Assembly (NCBI GenBank): GCA_015057035.1
Contig: SVFC01000001.1
Span: 1-64,000, forward strand
Direction: 5' to 3'
Length of the DNA: 64,000 bases
DNA from: Lachnospiraceae bacterium
GTDB taxonomy: Bacteria; Bacillota; Clostridia; Lachnospirales; Lachnospiraceae
Shown: one piece after another, positions 41,985 through 49,177 of the stretch
Numbering within the stretch: position 1 is the first letter of the stretch
Layout of the letters: every line of letters begins with the position of its first letter
The notes under the pieces: model-generated
What the model saw: the letters and a program-made list of their open reading frames with translations, nothing else
Database searches by the model: none
Told to the model about the DNA's origin: nothing
Position numbers and translations under genes: made by a program

Positions 41985-43004
41985 ATGAAAACAAGCATCA
42001 AATCAACAATCATCACAGCAGCTTTAACCCTAGCAGCAGCCTTTTCTATCACTGCCTGCGACAGCAATGCAGGTGCGGATGCAGACTACAAGGTTGCCAT
42101 CGTAAAATACGTAGATGACGCATCTCTGAATCAGATTGAGGACGCCATCATCGCACAGATTGAGGCGAAGGAAAAAGAGTTGGGCGTGACAATTGATGTA
42201 CAGAAATATAACGGTCAGGCAGACGGCACAATCTTGAATCAGATTGCAGCAGAAGTGGTGGCAGATGATGTGGACGTAGTAGTTCCAATCGCCACACCAG
42301 CCGCAGTGCTCATGCAGTCAGCTACCGAAGGAACAGACATTAAGGTGGTATTTTCCGCAGTATCAGACCCAGTTGGTGCAGGACTTGTGGCAAGCAACGA
42401 TGCACCAGGCTCTAACGTAACAGGCGTTTCTGATGCCATTGACACAGCAGCCATTATGGACCTGATTTTATTGCAGAATCCAGATATCAAATCCATCGGT
42501 TTGCTTTATGACAAAGGTCAGGCTTCATCCACCGCATCCATCGCTGATGCAAAAGCATATTGCGAAGGCAAAGGTATCACAGTAGTGGAAAAAACTGGTA
42601 CTAACACCACAGAAGTACAGGCAGCGGCTGATGCTTTAGTAGCAGCGGGCGTAGAAGCAATCTTTACTCCACAGGACAACACCATTATGGTAGCTGAGTT
42701 ATCTATTTTTGAGAAATTTACGGAAGCCAAGATTCCACACTACACAGGCGCAGATTCTTTTGCATTAAACGGCGCATTTTTAGGCTATGGTGTCAACTAT
42801 GTGAACCTTGGAACCTTAACAGCAGATATGGTAATCGACGTGACAGTAAATGGTGCGAATCCAGCAACCACAGCAGTAAAAACCTTAGATGACGGTATCA
42901 TTATGGTAAATACCGAGACCGCTACCACATTAGGTATCGATTACAACATTTTCAAAGACAGTTGCTCAGAACTGAAGACGACAGTTACAAAGCAGGAGTT
43001 TTAA
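41985..43004 (+). CDS. trpX: Tryptophan ABC transporter, substrate-binding lipoprotein
   Basis: The 339-residue lipoprotein (lipobox ITAC) is a PF04392-type binding protein: ADYKVAIVKYVDDASLNQI, DVVVPIATPAA, VFSAVSDPVGAGLV, then FTPQDNTIMV and YTGADSFALNGAF. This family, with the two following genes, forms the predicted tryptophan importer TrpXYZ. The UGG T-box immediately upstream supports tryptophan as the substrate. AGGAGGA precedes the ATG. Confidence 0.88.
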   Translation: MKTSIKSTIITAALTLAAAFSITACDSNAGADADYKVAIVKYVDDASLNQIEDAIIAQIEAKEKELGVTIDVQKYNGQADGTILNQIAAEVVADDVDVVVPIATPAAVLMQSATEGTDIKVVFSAVSDPVGAGLVASNDAPGSNVTGVSDAIDTAAIMDLILLQNPDIKSIGLLYDKGQASSTASIADAKAYCEGKGITVVEKTGTNTTEVQAAADALVAAGVEAIFTPQDNTIMVAELSIFEKFTEAKIPHYTGADSFALNGAFLGYGVNYVNLGTLTADMVIDVTVNGANPATTAVKTLDDGIIMVNTETATTLGIDYNIFKDSCSELKTTVTKQEF

Positions 43005-43008
43005 TATT

Positions 43009-43974
43009 ATGCCTTCCATCATTACTTTACCAATCATCCAAAGCGCCTTAGAACTGGGGCTTATCTATTCCCTGGTGGCGCTGGCGTTATTTATATCTTT
43101 TTCCATATTGGACATTGCGGATTTGTCTACAGACGGGTGTTTTACCCTTGGCTGTGCAGTCTGTGCCATGTTTACCATCGCAGGACACCCAATCCTTGGG
43201 CTTTTTGCGGCAATGGCAGCGGGAGTATGCTCAGGATTTTTAACAGCGTTCCTGCAGACTAAGCTTGGCATTGCTTCCATTCTGGCAGGTATCATCGTTA
43301 ATACGGGACTTTACACCATCAACCTCATGGTCATGGGCTTTTCCTCTAACGTGAACCTGTTCGGCTGCGATTCCATTTTTACATGGGGAAAAGAGGCCAT
43401 TGGTGGAACCTGGTACAAACTCATTATCGTCGCAGTGATTGTCATTGCAGTTGCGGCATTGATTGCTGTATTCTTAAATACTCGACTGGGGCTTTCCATT
43501 CGTGCCACAGGGGACAATCCGGACATGGTGCGTGCGTCCAGTATCAACACTAAATTGATGATTACCATCGGTCTTTGCGTGGCAAATGCCTTAACGGGAC
43601 TTTCTGGTGGCCTTCTGGCGCAGTACAACCGTTCCTGCGACATTAACTTGGGTACAGGTATGGTAACAATAGCTCTTGCCAGCCTTATCATTGGCGAGAC
43701 CTTGATGGGGAAGGGCGGAATCAAAAAACGTATTGTAGGCGTGATTTTGGGAAGCTGTCTCTATCGTTTTATCGTAGCCATTGCCCTTCGTCTGGATGTT
43801 CCAGCGGAGAGCTTGAAGCTGGTTTCTGCCATCATCGTAGCAGTTGCCATTGCATTCCCTTATGTGAAAAAACAGATGGATTTTGCAAAAAGTAAACGTG
43901 CATCCAAAGCGGAGAATAAGGAATTTATCCGTCAGATGTTAGCAGAAGAGGAAGGAGGTCATTCTTGTGAGTAA
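43009..43974 (+). CDS. trpY: Tryptophan ABC transporter, permease
   Basis: A 321-residue permease of the branched-chain/LivH-like BPD_transp_2 fold with eight or nine TM helices. Typical signatures are ILDIADLSTDGCFTLG near the N terminus, LSIRATGDNPDMVRASSIN and LANALTGLSGGLLAQYNRS-like text with SLIIGETLMG. It starts 4 nt after trpX and overlaps trpZ by 8 nt. It would form the membrane channel as a homodimer. Confidence 0.88.
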   Translation: MPSIITLPIIQSALELGLIYSLVALALFISFSILDIADLSTDGCFTLGCAVCAMFTIAGHPILGLFAAMAAGVCSGFLTAFLQTKLGIASILAGIIVNTGLYTINLMVMGFSSNVNLFGCDSIFTWGKEAIGGTWYKLIIVAVIVIAVAALIAVFLNTRLGLSIRATGDNPDMVRASSINTKLMITIGLCVANALTGLSGGLLAQYNRSCDINLGTGMVTIALASLIIGETLMGKGGIKKRIVGVILGSCLYRFIVAIALRLDVPAESLKLVSAIIVAVAIAFPYVKKQMDFAKSKRASKAENKEFIRQMLAEEEGGHSCE

Positions 43975-44824
43975 AGTGGAAACAAAACAGGAAGAACACA
44001 GCAGAACTTCCAATTTAAATAACATGCTGGTACTTCGCAACATTACAAAGACCTTCAACCCAGGCACCGTCAATGAGAAGTGCGCCTTAAATCAGGTGAA
44101 CCTTACCTTGAAAAAAGGTGATTTTGCAACAATTATAGGAAGTAACGGCGCGGGAAAGTCTACGCTTTTTAACGCCATTACAGGTTCCTTTTTTGTAGAT
44201 AGAGGTTTGATTATGTTAGACGGGGAGGACATAACATATCAGAAAGACCATATCAGAAGCCGAGTGATCGGCCATTTGTTCCAAGACCCACTAAGAGGCA
44301 CAGCGCCGCATATGACAATCGAAGAGAATATGGCTTTGGCTTATCTTCGTTCCTCCAAGTCGAAAAATGCGTACTTTAGCCGTATCAACGCTAAAGACAA
44401 AGCGAAATTCCGCGAGCAGCTGGCGCTTCTTGGTATGGGGCTGGAGGACCGGATGAAACAACCGGTAGGGTTATTGTCTGGAGGGCAGAGACAGTCTCTG
44501 ACCCTTCTTATGGCAACCTTCGTAACCCCAAAGATTCTGCTCCTTGACGAGCACACCGCAGCCCTTGACCCTGCCACCGCAGAGAAAGTACTGCAGCTTA
44601 CCAAAGATATTGTGGCAGAGCGAGGCATTACCTGCCTTATGATTACCCACAATATGAAACAGGCATTGGAACTTGGCAACCGCACCCTGATGATGGACAG
44701 TGGCAATATCGTGCTGGATATCGAAGGGGAGGAGCGTGCTGGTTTGTCTGTGGAAGATTTGCTGGTGAGATTCCAGGAGAATGCCAAGAAAGCGTTGGAT
44801 AATGATAGAATTTTGTTGTCCTAG
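43967..44824 (+). CDS. trpZ: Tryptophan ABC transporter, ATP-binding protein
   Basis: The 285-residue ATPase has Walker A GSNGAGKST, signature LSGGQRQSLTLLMA, Walker B ILLLDEHTAALDP (His where Pro or Ala is usual) and the switch His in MITHNM. It starts at GTG 43967 with AAGGAGGT 7 nt upstream inside trpY. It ends before a hairpin terminator. Confidence 0.9.
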   Translation: MSKVETKQEEHSRTSNLNNMLVLRNITKTFNPGTVNEKCALNQVNLTLKKGDFATIIGSNGAGKSTLFNAITGSFFVDRGLIMLDGEDITYQKDHIRSRVIGHLFQDPLRGTAPHMTIEENMALAYLRSSKSKNAYFSRINAKDKAKFREQLALLGMGLEDRMKQPVGLLSGGQRQSLTLLMATFVTPKILLLDEHTAALDPATAEKVLQLTKDIVAERGITCLMITHNMKQALELGNRTLMMDSGNIVLDIEGEERAGLSVEDLLVRFQENAKKALDNDRILLS

Positions 44825-44885
44825 ATTTTTATAATTGTCTAATGATAATTTTAGAGTGTTAAGATAAGAGCGGTATGAAACAAGA

Positions 44886-44940
44886 AACGGCTTCCGAACT
44901 CGGTTGATTTTGTTCCCGAGATTGGAAGCCATTGTTTTGT
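44886..44940. terminator. Bidirectional terminator
   Basis: An 18-nt stem (44886-44903 with 44916-44933; GGCTTCC/GGAAGCC core, three mismatched or G-T pairs) and GTTTTGTT close trpXYZ, convergent with the XRE gene. Confidence 0.75.
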
Positions 44941-44957
44941 TAGTTGAGTTACCAGTG

Positions 44958-45434
44958 CTAGTTTTTTGGAACGAATTCAATTTTGAGCCGCATTCCCATA
45001 CCTTCGGCGAGGCGGGAAAGGGTTTTCACGGATGGATTGGCTTTGCCGGTTTCGATGTCGCTAATATCACCTTGATAGATTCCAGTTGCTTGTCCCAAGT
45101 CACGTTGGGTCATATTGACAGAAGCGCGGGCGTAGGTAAGATTTACAGCCATCTGCTCTATGTCAGAGAGAGGATGCTTGATTCCTGTTGGGATACCAGA
45201 TGCCCAGATTTCTTCAGAACTTAAATCTAAATCATCATTCCAATAGATAGCATAGCCTGCAGACCCTGAAATTCGCACTTGCTTAAATAAACTATTATTT
45301 TCTTCCAATATTTTAAATTGAGGATAATCGGAATACAATTGTCGAATATCATAAGTTTTCTCCATACCATCACGAAAAACAGCAAGCAAGGTATGATTAT
45401 CTATAGTAGTAATTGTCTTGATAAGATGATACAT
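44958..45434 (-). CDS. DUF2442-XRE fusion, antitoxin-like regulator
   Basis: The 158-residue protein has a DUF2442-type N-terminal domain (about 1-80; TLLAVFRDGMEKTYDIRQL, AIYWNDDLDLSSEEIWASG) and an XRE helix-turn-helix at about 95-152 (MTQRDLGQATGIYQGDISDIETGKANPS). DUF2442 often pairs with DUF4160, here the gene just upstream. It probably binds the palindrome in the shared promoter. Confidence 0.85.
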   Translation of the reverse strand: MYHLIKTITTIDNHTLLAVFRDGMEKTYDIRQLYSDYPQFKILEENNSLFKQVRISGSAGYAIYWNDDLDLSSEEIWASGIPTGIKHPLSDIEQMAVNLTYARASVNMTQRDLGQATGIYQGDISDIETGKANPSVKTLSRLAEGMGMRLKIEFVPKN

Positions 45435-45449
45435 AGCGGTCCTCCTTAA

Positions 45450-45704
45450 TTATTCAAGCGGTTCTAATTCATGGAAGTTTTGAGAATTCCACATTTCCAA
45501 TAATTCGTCTCTGTATTGTTCAATAAACTCTTTTACCAGTAACTGTGCTTTTTTAGGCATAGTTCCATCACGCATTTCACCAGTAGCAATCCAGAACAAA
45601 CCTTCATAATCACCGTAAATAGCGTGAATATGTGGAGGATTGTGTTCTTTATCTTTGAAATACATCATAATCACAATCCCATAAAACCTAGATATAACAG
45701 GCAT
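45450..45704 (-). CDS. DUF4160 protein, toxin-like partner
   Basis: An 84-residue DUF4160 protein: ISRFYGIVIMMYFKD, the signature HNPPHIHAIYGDYEG, a GEMRDGTMPKKAQLLVKEFI helix and LLEMWNS. It is first in a two-gene operon with the DUF2442-XRE gene 15 nt downstream. Order and size fit a toxin-antitoxin-like pair, but toxicity is not established for this family. Confidence 0.88.
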   Translation of the reverse strand: MPVISRFYGIVIMMYFKDKEHNPPHIHAIYGDYEGLFWIATGEMRDGTMPKKAQLLVKEFIEQYRDELLEMWNSQNFHELEPLE

Positions 45705-45721
45705 ATAATATTTCTCCTTTC

Positions 45722-45750
45722 ATAATATAGGATATATCCTATATTGTCAA
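45722..45750 (-). promoter_or_regulatory. Promoter with a perfect 22-bp operator between its boxes
   Basis: On the minus strand TTGACA (45750-45745) and TATTAT (45727-45722) are 17 bp apart. The perfect palindrome AATATAGGATATATCCTATA plus TT (45724-45745) fills the spacer exactly. AAGGAG follows before the DUF4160 start. The XRE protein encoded by this operon is the obvious ligand. Confidence 0.8.
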
Positions 45751-46008
45751 CGATTTATCTCCATTGGAAGAAATATTAAATATCACATATAAATATAAAA
45801 ACTATATGAATCTTTTGGACGACACAATCCAAATAAGATATATGAGAAAAAAGACGAATTTATTATACAAAATTTCAAGATTTATAGCAAGAAATACCAT
45901 TGATATTTTTTTATCAATCCTATAAAATGGTTCTATTGTGTGTTAAAATAACATTTATACTATTAGTGCGAAAAAATACAAAGTTTATAATATACAGGAG
46001 GAATGAAC
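45751..46008 (+). other. AT-rich intergenic region before the nfn pair
   Basis: No gene is seen. ATTGATA and TATCAAT form a small inverted repeat around a T run near 45900-45917. A promoter for the next gene probably lies near 45936-45961 (TTGTGT and TATACT), but the spacing is short, so I am not sure of it. AGGAGG is at 45996-46001. Confidence 0.4.
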
Positions 46009-46899
46009 ATGTACCCAATCGTTCGTAAAGAAAAATTGGCAGATCAGATTATCCTTATGGATGTTAAGGCACCACTTGTTGCCAGAAAATGCCTGCCAGG
46101 ACAGTTTATTATTGCAAAAACAGATGAGCTCGGAGAGCGTATTCCACTTACCATCTGTGACTATGATAGAGAGGCAGGAACAGTAACCATCGTTGTTCAG
46201 ACCATCGGTGCAGGAACTCTTCGTATGATGGATTTGAATGAAGGTGACGAGCTTATGGACTTTGTAGGTCCTTTAGGCTGTGCTTCAGAACTATGTGAAG
46301 AAGAGAACTTAGAAGAAACAAAGCAGAAAAAAATCGTATTTATCGCAGGTGGACTTGGTATCGCACCAGTCTATCCACAGGTAAAATGGCTCCATGAGCA
46401 TGGCGTTGATGTAGACGTTATTATGGGATGCCGTAACAAGGACCTTTTATTCTACATAGACGAAATGAAAGCCGTTGCGAAAAATGTATACGTTGCTACA
46501 GACGACGGTTCTTATGGATTCCATGGCAATGGATGCGCACAGTTAGAAGCACTCTATAATGATGGTGTTCGTTATGACCATTGTGTTGCCATTGGACCAA
46601 TGATTATGATGAAATACGTATGTCTTTTAACTAAGAAGTTGGAAATTCCAACCATCGTTTCTATGAACCCAATTATGGTAGATGGAACTGGTATGTGTGG
46701 TGCATGTCGTCTTATGGTTGGCGGACAGGTAAAATTCGCTTGTGTTGACGGACCAGAATTTGACGGACACTTAGTTGACTTTGATCAGGCAATTGCAAGA
46801 CAGGCTCAGTACAAGACAGCAGAAGGCCGTGCAAAGCTTGCATATGAAGAAGGAGACACCCACCACGGTGGATGCGGACATTGCGGAGGTGACGAATAA
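46009..46899 (+). CDS. nfnA: FAD/NAD-binding, [2Fe-2S] reductase subunit (NfnA/SudB-like)
   Basis: The 296-residue subunit has an FAD-binding beta barrel (IPLTICDYD), a NAD-binding domain (FIAGGLGIAPVYPQVKWL), and a [2Fe-2S] loop DGTGMCGACRLMV with a later cysteine in FACVDGPEFDGH. A short Cys-rich end, HHGGCGHCGG, is extra. With the next gene it forms the NADH-dependent reduced ferredoxin:NADP oxidoreductase (bifurcating transhydrogenase) or a related sulfide/dihydroorotate dehydrogenase-like complex. I use ATG 46009, 7 nt from AGGAGG; ATG 46003 is 1 nt from it. Its stop overlaps the next start (TAATG). Confidence 0.85.
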   Translation: MYPIVRKEKLADQIILMDVKAPLVARKCLPGQFIIAKTDELGERIPLTICDYDREAGTVTIVVQTIGAGTLRMMDLNEGDELMDFVGPLGCASELCEEENLEETKQKKIVFIAGGLGIAPVYPQVKWLHEHGVDVDVIMGCRNKDLLFYIDEMKAVAKNVYVATDDGSYGFHGNGCAQLEALYNDGVRYDHCVAIGPMIMMKYVCLLTKKLEIPTIVSMNPIMVDGTGMCGACRLMVGGQVKFACVDGPEFDGHLVDFDQAIARQAQYKTAEGRAKLAYEEGDTHHGGCGHCGGDE

Positions 46900-48284
46900 T
46901 GGACGTTTTAAAGAGAGTACCAGTACGTGAGCAGGAACCAGCCGCTCGTGCTAAGAATTTTGAAGAAGTATGTTATGGCTACAACGAAGAAGAAGCAGTA
47001 GCAGAGGCTTCCCGTTGTTTGAATTGTAAAAATGCCCTTTGTATGCAGGGCTGTCCTGTATCAATCAATATTCCAGGATTCATTGAACAGGTAAAAAATC
47101 GCAATTTCGAAGAAGCATATCAGATTATTTCTCAGTCTAGCGCGCTTCCAGCAGTTTGTGGACGTGTTTGCCCACAGGAAAGCCAGTGTGAAGGAAAATG
47201 TATCCGCGGCTTCAAGGGAGATCCAGTTGCTATCGGTAAACTGGAACGCTTTGTAGCTGACTGGGCTAGAAAAAATGGAATCAAACCGAAAAAAGCAGAG
47301 AAAATGAATGGTCATAAAGTTGCTGTCATCGGTTCAGGCCCTGCAGGACTTACCTGTGCAGGCGACCTTGCAAAACTTGGCTATGAAGTAACTATTTTTG
47401 AAGCATTACATGCTGCAGGTGGTGTACTTGTATATGGCATTCCAGAATTCCGTCTTCCAAAAGACGAAGTTGTTGCTGCAGAAGTTGCTAACGTAGAAGC
47501 ACTTGGTGTTAAGATTGAAACTAACGTTGTTATTGGTAAATCTATCACTATCGACGAATTAATCGAAGAAGAAGGATTCGAAGCTGTATTTATCGGCTCT
47601 GGTGCTGGACTTCCTAAGTTTATGGGAATCCCAGGAGAACAGGCAAATGGTGTATTCTCAGCCAATGAATACTTAACCAGAAATAACCTTATGAAAGCTT
47701 TCAAAGAAGGCTATGAAACACCAATCAGCCGTGGCAACAAGGTGGTAGTCGTTGGTGGTGGTAACGTAGCTATGGACGCTGCTCGTACAGCACTTCGTCT
47801 TGGCGCAGAAACACACATCGTTTACCGTCGTAGTGAAGCAGAACTTCCTGCACGAGTAGAAGAAGTACACCATGCAAAAGAAGAAGGTGTGATTTTTGAC
47901 CTTCTCCAGAATCCAACGGAAATCCTTGTAGATGAAAAGGGCTGGGTAAAAGGCATCAAGATTATCAAAATGGAACTTGGCGAACCAGATGCATCAGGTC
48001 GTCGTCGCCCAGTAGAAGTACCAGGTTCAGAATACGAAATCGAATGTGATACTGTAATCATGTCTCTTGGAACTTCACCAAACCCATTGATTTCTTCTAC
48101 CACAAAAGGCTTAGACACCAATAAATGGCAGTGTATCGTTGCAGAAGAAGCAACTGGCGCAACCTCCAAAGAAGGTGTTTACGCTGGTGGTGATGCTGTA
48201 ACTGGTGCTGCAACCGTAATTCTTGCTATGGGAGCTGGCAAAGCCGCTGCCGCTGGAATTCATGATTATCTTACTAATAAATAA
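46899..48284 (+). CDS. nfnB: FAD/Fe-S NADPH oxidoreductase subunit (NfnB/GltD-like)
   Basis: The 461-residue subunit has an N-terminal double [4Fe-4S] domain (CLNCKNALCMQGCPVSINIP and VCGRVCPQESQCEGKC), an FAD Rossmann fold (AVIGSGPAGLTCAGDLAKLG), the NADPH site VVVGGGNVAMDAARTA and the late GVYAGGDAVTGAATVI. It is the GltD-like flavoprotein; no GltB-type large subunit is near, and the partner upstream points to NfnAB rather than glutamate synthase. Its last five codons and the stop lie in the left arm of a giant inverted repeat. Confidence 0.87.
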   Translation: MDVLKRVPVREQEPAARAKNFEEVCYGYNEEEAVAEASRCLNCKNALCMQGCPVSINIPGFIEQVKNRNFEEAYQIISQSSALPAVCGRVCPQESQCEGKCIRGFKGDPVAIGKLERFVADWARKNGIKPKKAEKMNGHKVAVIGSGPAGLTCAGDLAKLGYEVTIFEALHAAGGVLVYGIPEFRLPKDEVVAAEVANVEALGVKIETNVVIGKSITIDELIEEEGFEAVFIGSGAGLPKFMGIPGEQANGVFSANEYLTRNNLMKAFKEGYETPISRGNKVVVVGGGNVAMDAARTALRLGAETHIVYRRSEAELPARVEEVHHAKEEGVIFDLLQNPTEILVDEKGWVKGIKIIKMELGEPDASGRRRPVEVPGSEYEIECDTVIMSLGTSPNPLISSTTKGLDTNKWQCIVAEEATGATSKEGVYAGGDAVTGAATVILAMGAGKAAAAGIHDYLTNK

Positions 48285-48541
48285 AATATAGGTTTTCTAT
48301 ATTTCATGAAATGAGCCTTGTTATATGTTGAGCTCGTACACGCTTTCGCTCTTCATCGTAACGTAACGGATACTAAGTATCCATCATAAGCAGTTTATCT
48401 AATTGCACATAAATGTGCATTATCTAAACCGCTTATAATGTATACTAAGTACCGACGACGATGAAAGGTACGATTCAACATATAACAAGGCTCATTTCTT
48501 CATACATATTAAGTCTTTAATTCATATTTATTAGTAAGATA
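48267..48541. repeat. Giant imperfect inverted repeat beginning inside the nfnB end
   Basis: Exact arms are 48267-48283 with 48525-48541 (17 bp) and 48308-48331 with 48475-48498 (24 bp). Between them both halves stay alignable with gaps: ATACTAAGTAT/ATACTAAGTA near 48371 and 48431, CATAAGC/GCTTATAATG, and a centre TTGCACAT/ATGTGCA near 48401-48419. The outer left arm is coding (TATCTTACTAATAAATA). No open frame and no transposase are seen. Confidence 0.82.
48330..48356 (+). repeat. 27-bp dispersed repeat, copy 1
   Basis: The stretch GAGCTCGTACACGCTTTCGC and the next 7 nt recur at 48584-48610 with two C-to-T changes. Copy 1 lies in the left half of the giant inverted repeat. Confidence 0.8.
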
Positions 48542-48583
48542 CTCAATAAATTTGCAACGGCAGTTGGTTGGGAGGGCAGTTCT

Positions 48584-48610
48584 GAGCTCGTACACGCTTT
48601 TGCTCTTTAT
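48584..48610 (+). repeat. 27-bp dispersed repeat, copy 2
   Basis: Direct repeat of 48330-48356 with two changes, outside the giant inverted repeat. It ends where the GGGTGT hairpins begin. Confidence 0.8.
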
Positions 48611-48612
48611 GC

Positions 48613-48857
48613 GGGTGTGGAGAAATGATTTTTTCTCCACACCCATAGATTTTAAGAAATAAAGGGGAAATCTATAGATTTTGGAATGAAGCGGGTGTGA
48701 GATAAAGAAAATTCACCTGCACCCGCTGGTTTCGGAGAAACCAGGGTGCAGACAGAAAAATGGGATAGTACACCCGTTTTTGCTTAAAATAAATAAAAAA
48801 TGCAAAGTAAATCTTATAATTGTCGGGTGTATACGAAACAAAGAGCGTATACACCCG
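48613..48857. repeat. Cluster of hairpins built on GGGTGT/ACACCC
   Basis: GGGTGTGGAGA (48613-48623) pairs with TCTCCACACCC (48634-48644). CTGGTTT pairs with GAAACCAG near 48726-48745, next to GCGGGTG and CACCCGC copies. CGGGTGTATACG (48824-48835) pairs with CGTATACACCCG (48846-48857). No gene is seen. Confidence 0.75.
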
Positions 48858-48904
48858 CGTAATTTCTCAGCGCATCTTCGTACGGGTGTATTTCTCTCAT
48901 GTTT

Positions 48905-49092
48905 CCCCATACACCCGCGCAGACCATTTCAAGCCCTAAAATCCCCATACACCCGCGCAGGCCATTTCAAGCCCTACAATCCCCATACACCCGCGCAGGC
49001 CATTTCAAGCCCCAAAATCTCCATACACCCGCGCAGGCGCTTCCTCCAAGCACCCCATACACCCCAAATACCCCATACACCCACGTAACTAT
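48905..49092. repeat. 38-bp minisatellite with CCATACACCCGCG core
   Basis: Three near-identical 38-bp units start at 48905, 48943 and 48981 (CCCCATACACCCGCGCAG then a CATTTCAAGCCC half). A fourth at 49019 diverges after the core, and two more short CCCCATACACCC copies follow. The core is the reverse complement of the GGGTGTAT in the hairpins upstream. Frames through it are proline-rich and look like chance. Confidence 0.85.
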
Positions 49093-49095
49093 CCC

Positions 49096-49124
49096 TTGCA
49101 ACACCATCCAAAATAAGGTATAAT
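49096..49124 (+). promoter_or_regulatory. Promoter of the four-gene unknown operon
   Basis: TTGCAA at 49096-49101 and TATAAT at 49119-49124, spacing 17 bp, directly after the minisatellite and 53 nt before the GTG start. Confidence 0.75.
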
Positions 49125-49177
49125 TTCTATATCTATTTTAGTACGTACGATAAGACGTTAGAAGTGAGGAAAAATAA

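Noticed and set aside
46899-48284. Glutamate synthase small subunit (GltD) as the name of the second nfn gene
   Set aside because: No large GltB subunit is nearby, and the overlapping upstream [2Fe-2S] flavoprotein gene indicates an NfnAB-like complex.
48905-49092. CRISPR array
   Set aside because: The 38-bp units are contiguous with no unique spacers, and no cas genes are near.
48780-49123. Pro/His/Arg-rich open frames over the minisatellite
   Set aside because: They arise from the ACACCCGCG repeats, lack a Shine-Dalgarno, and two frames look equally open.
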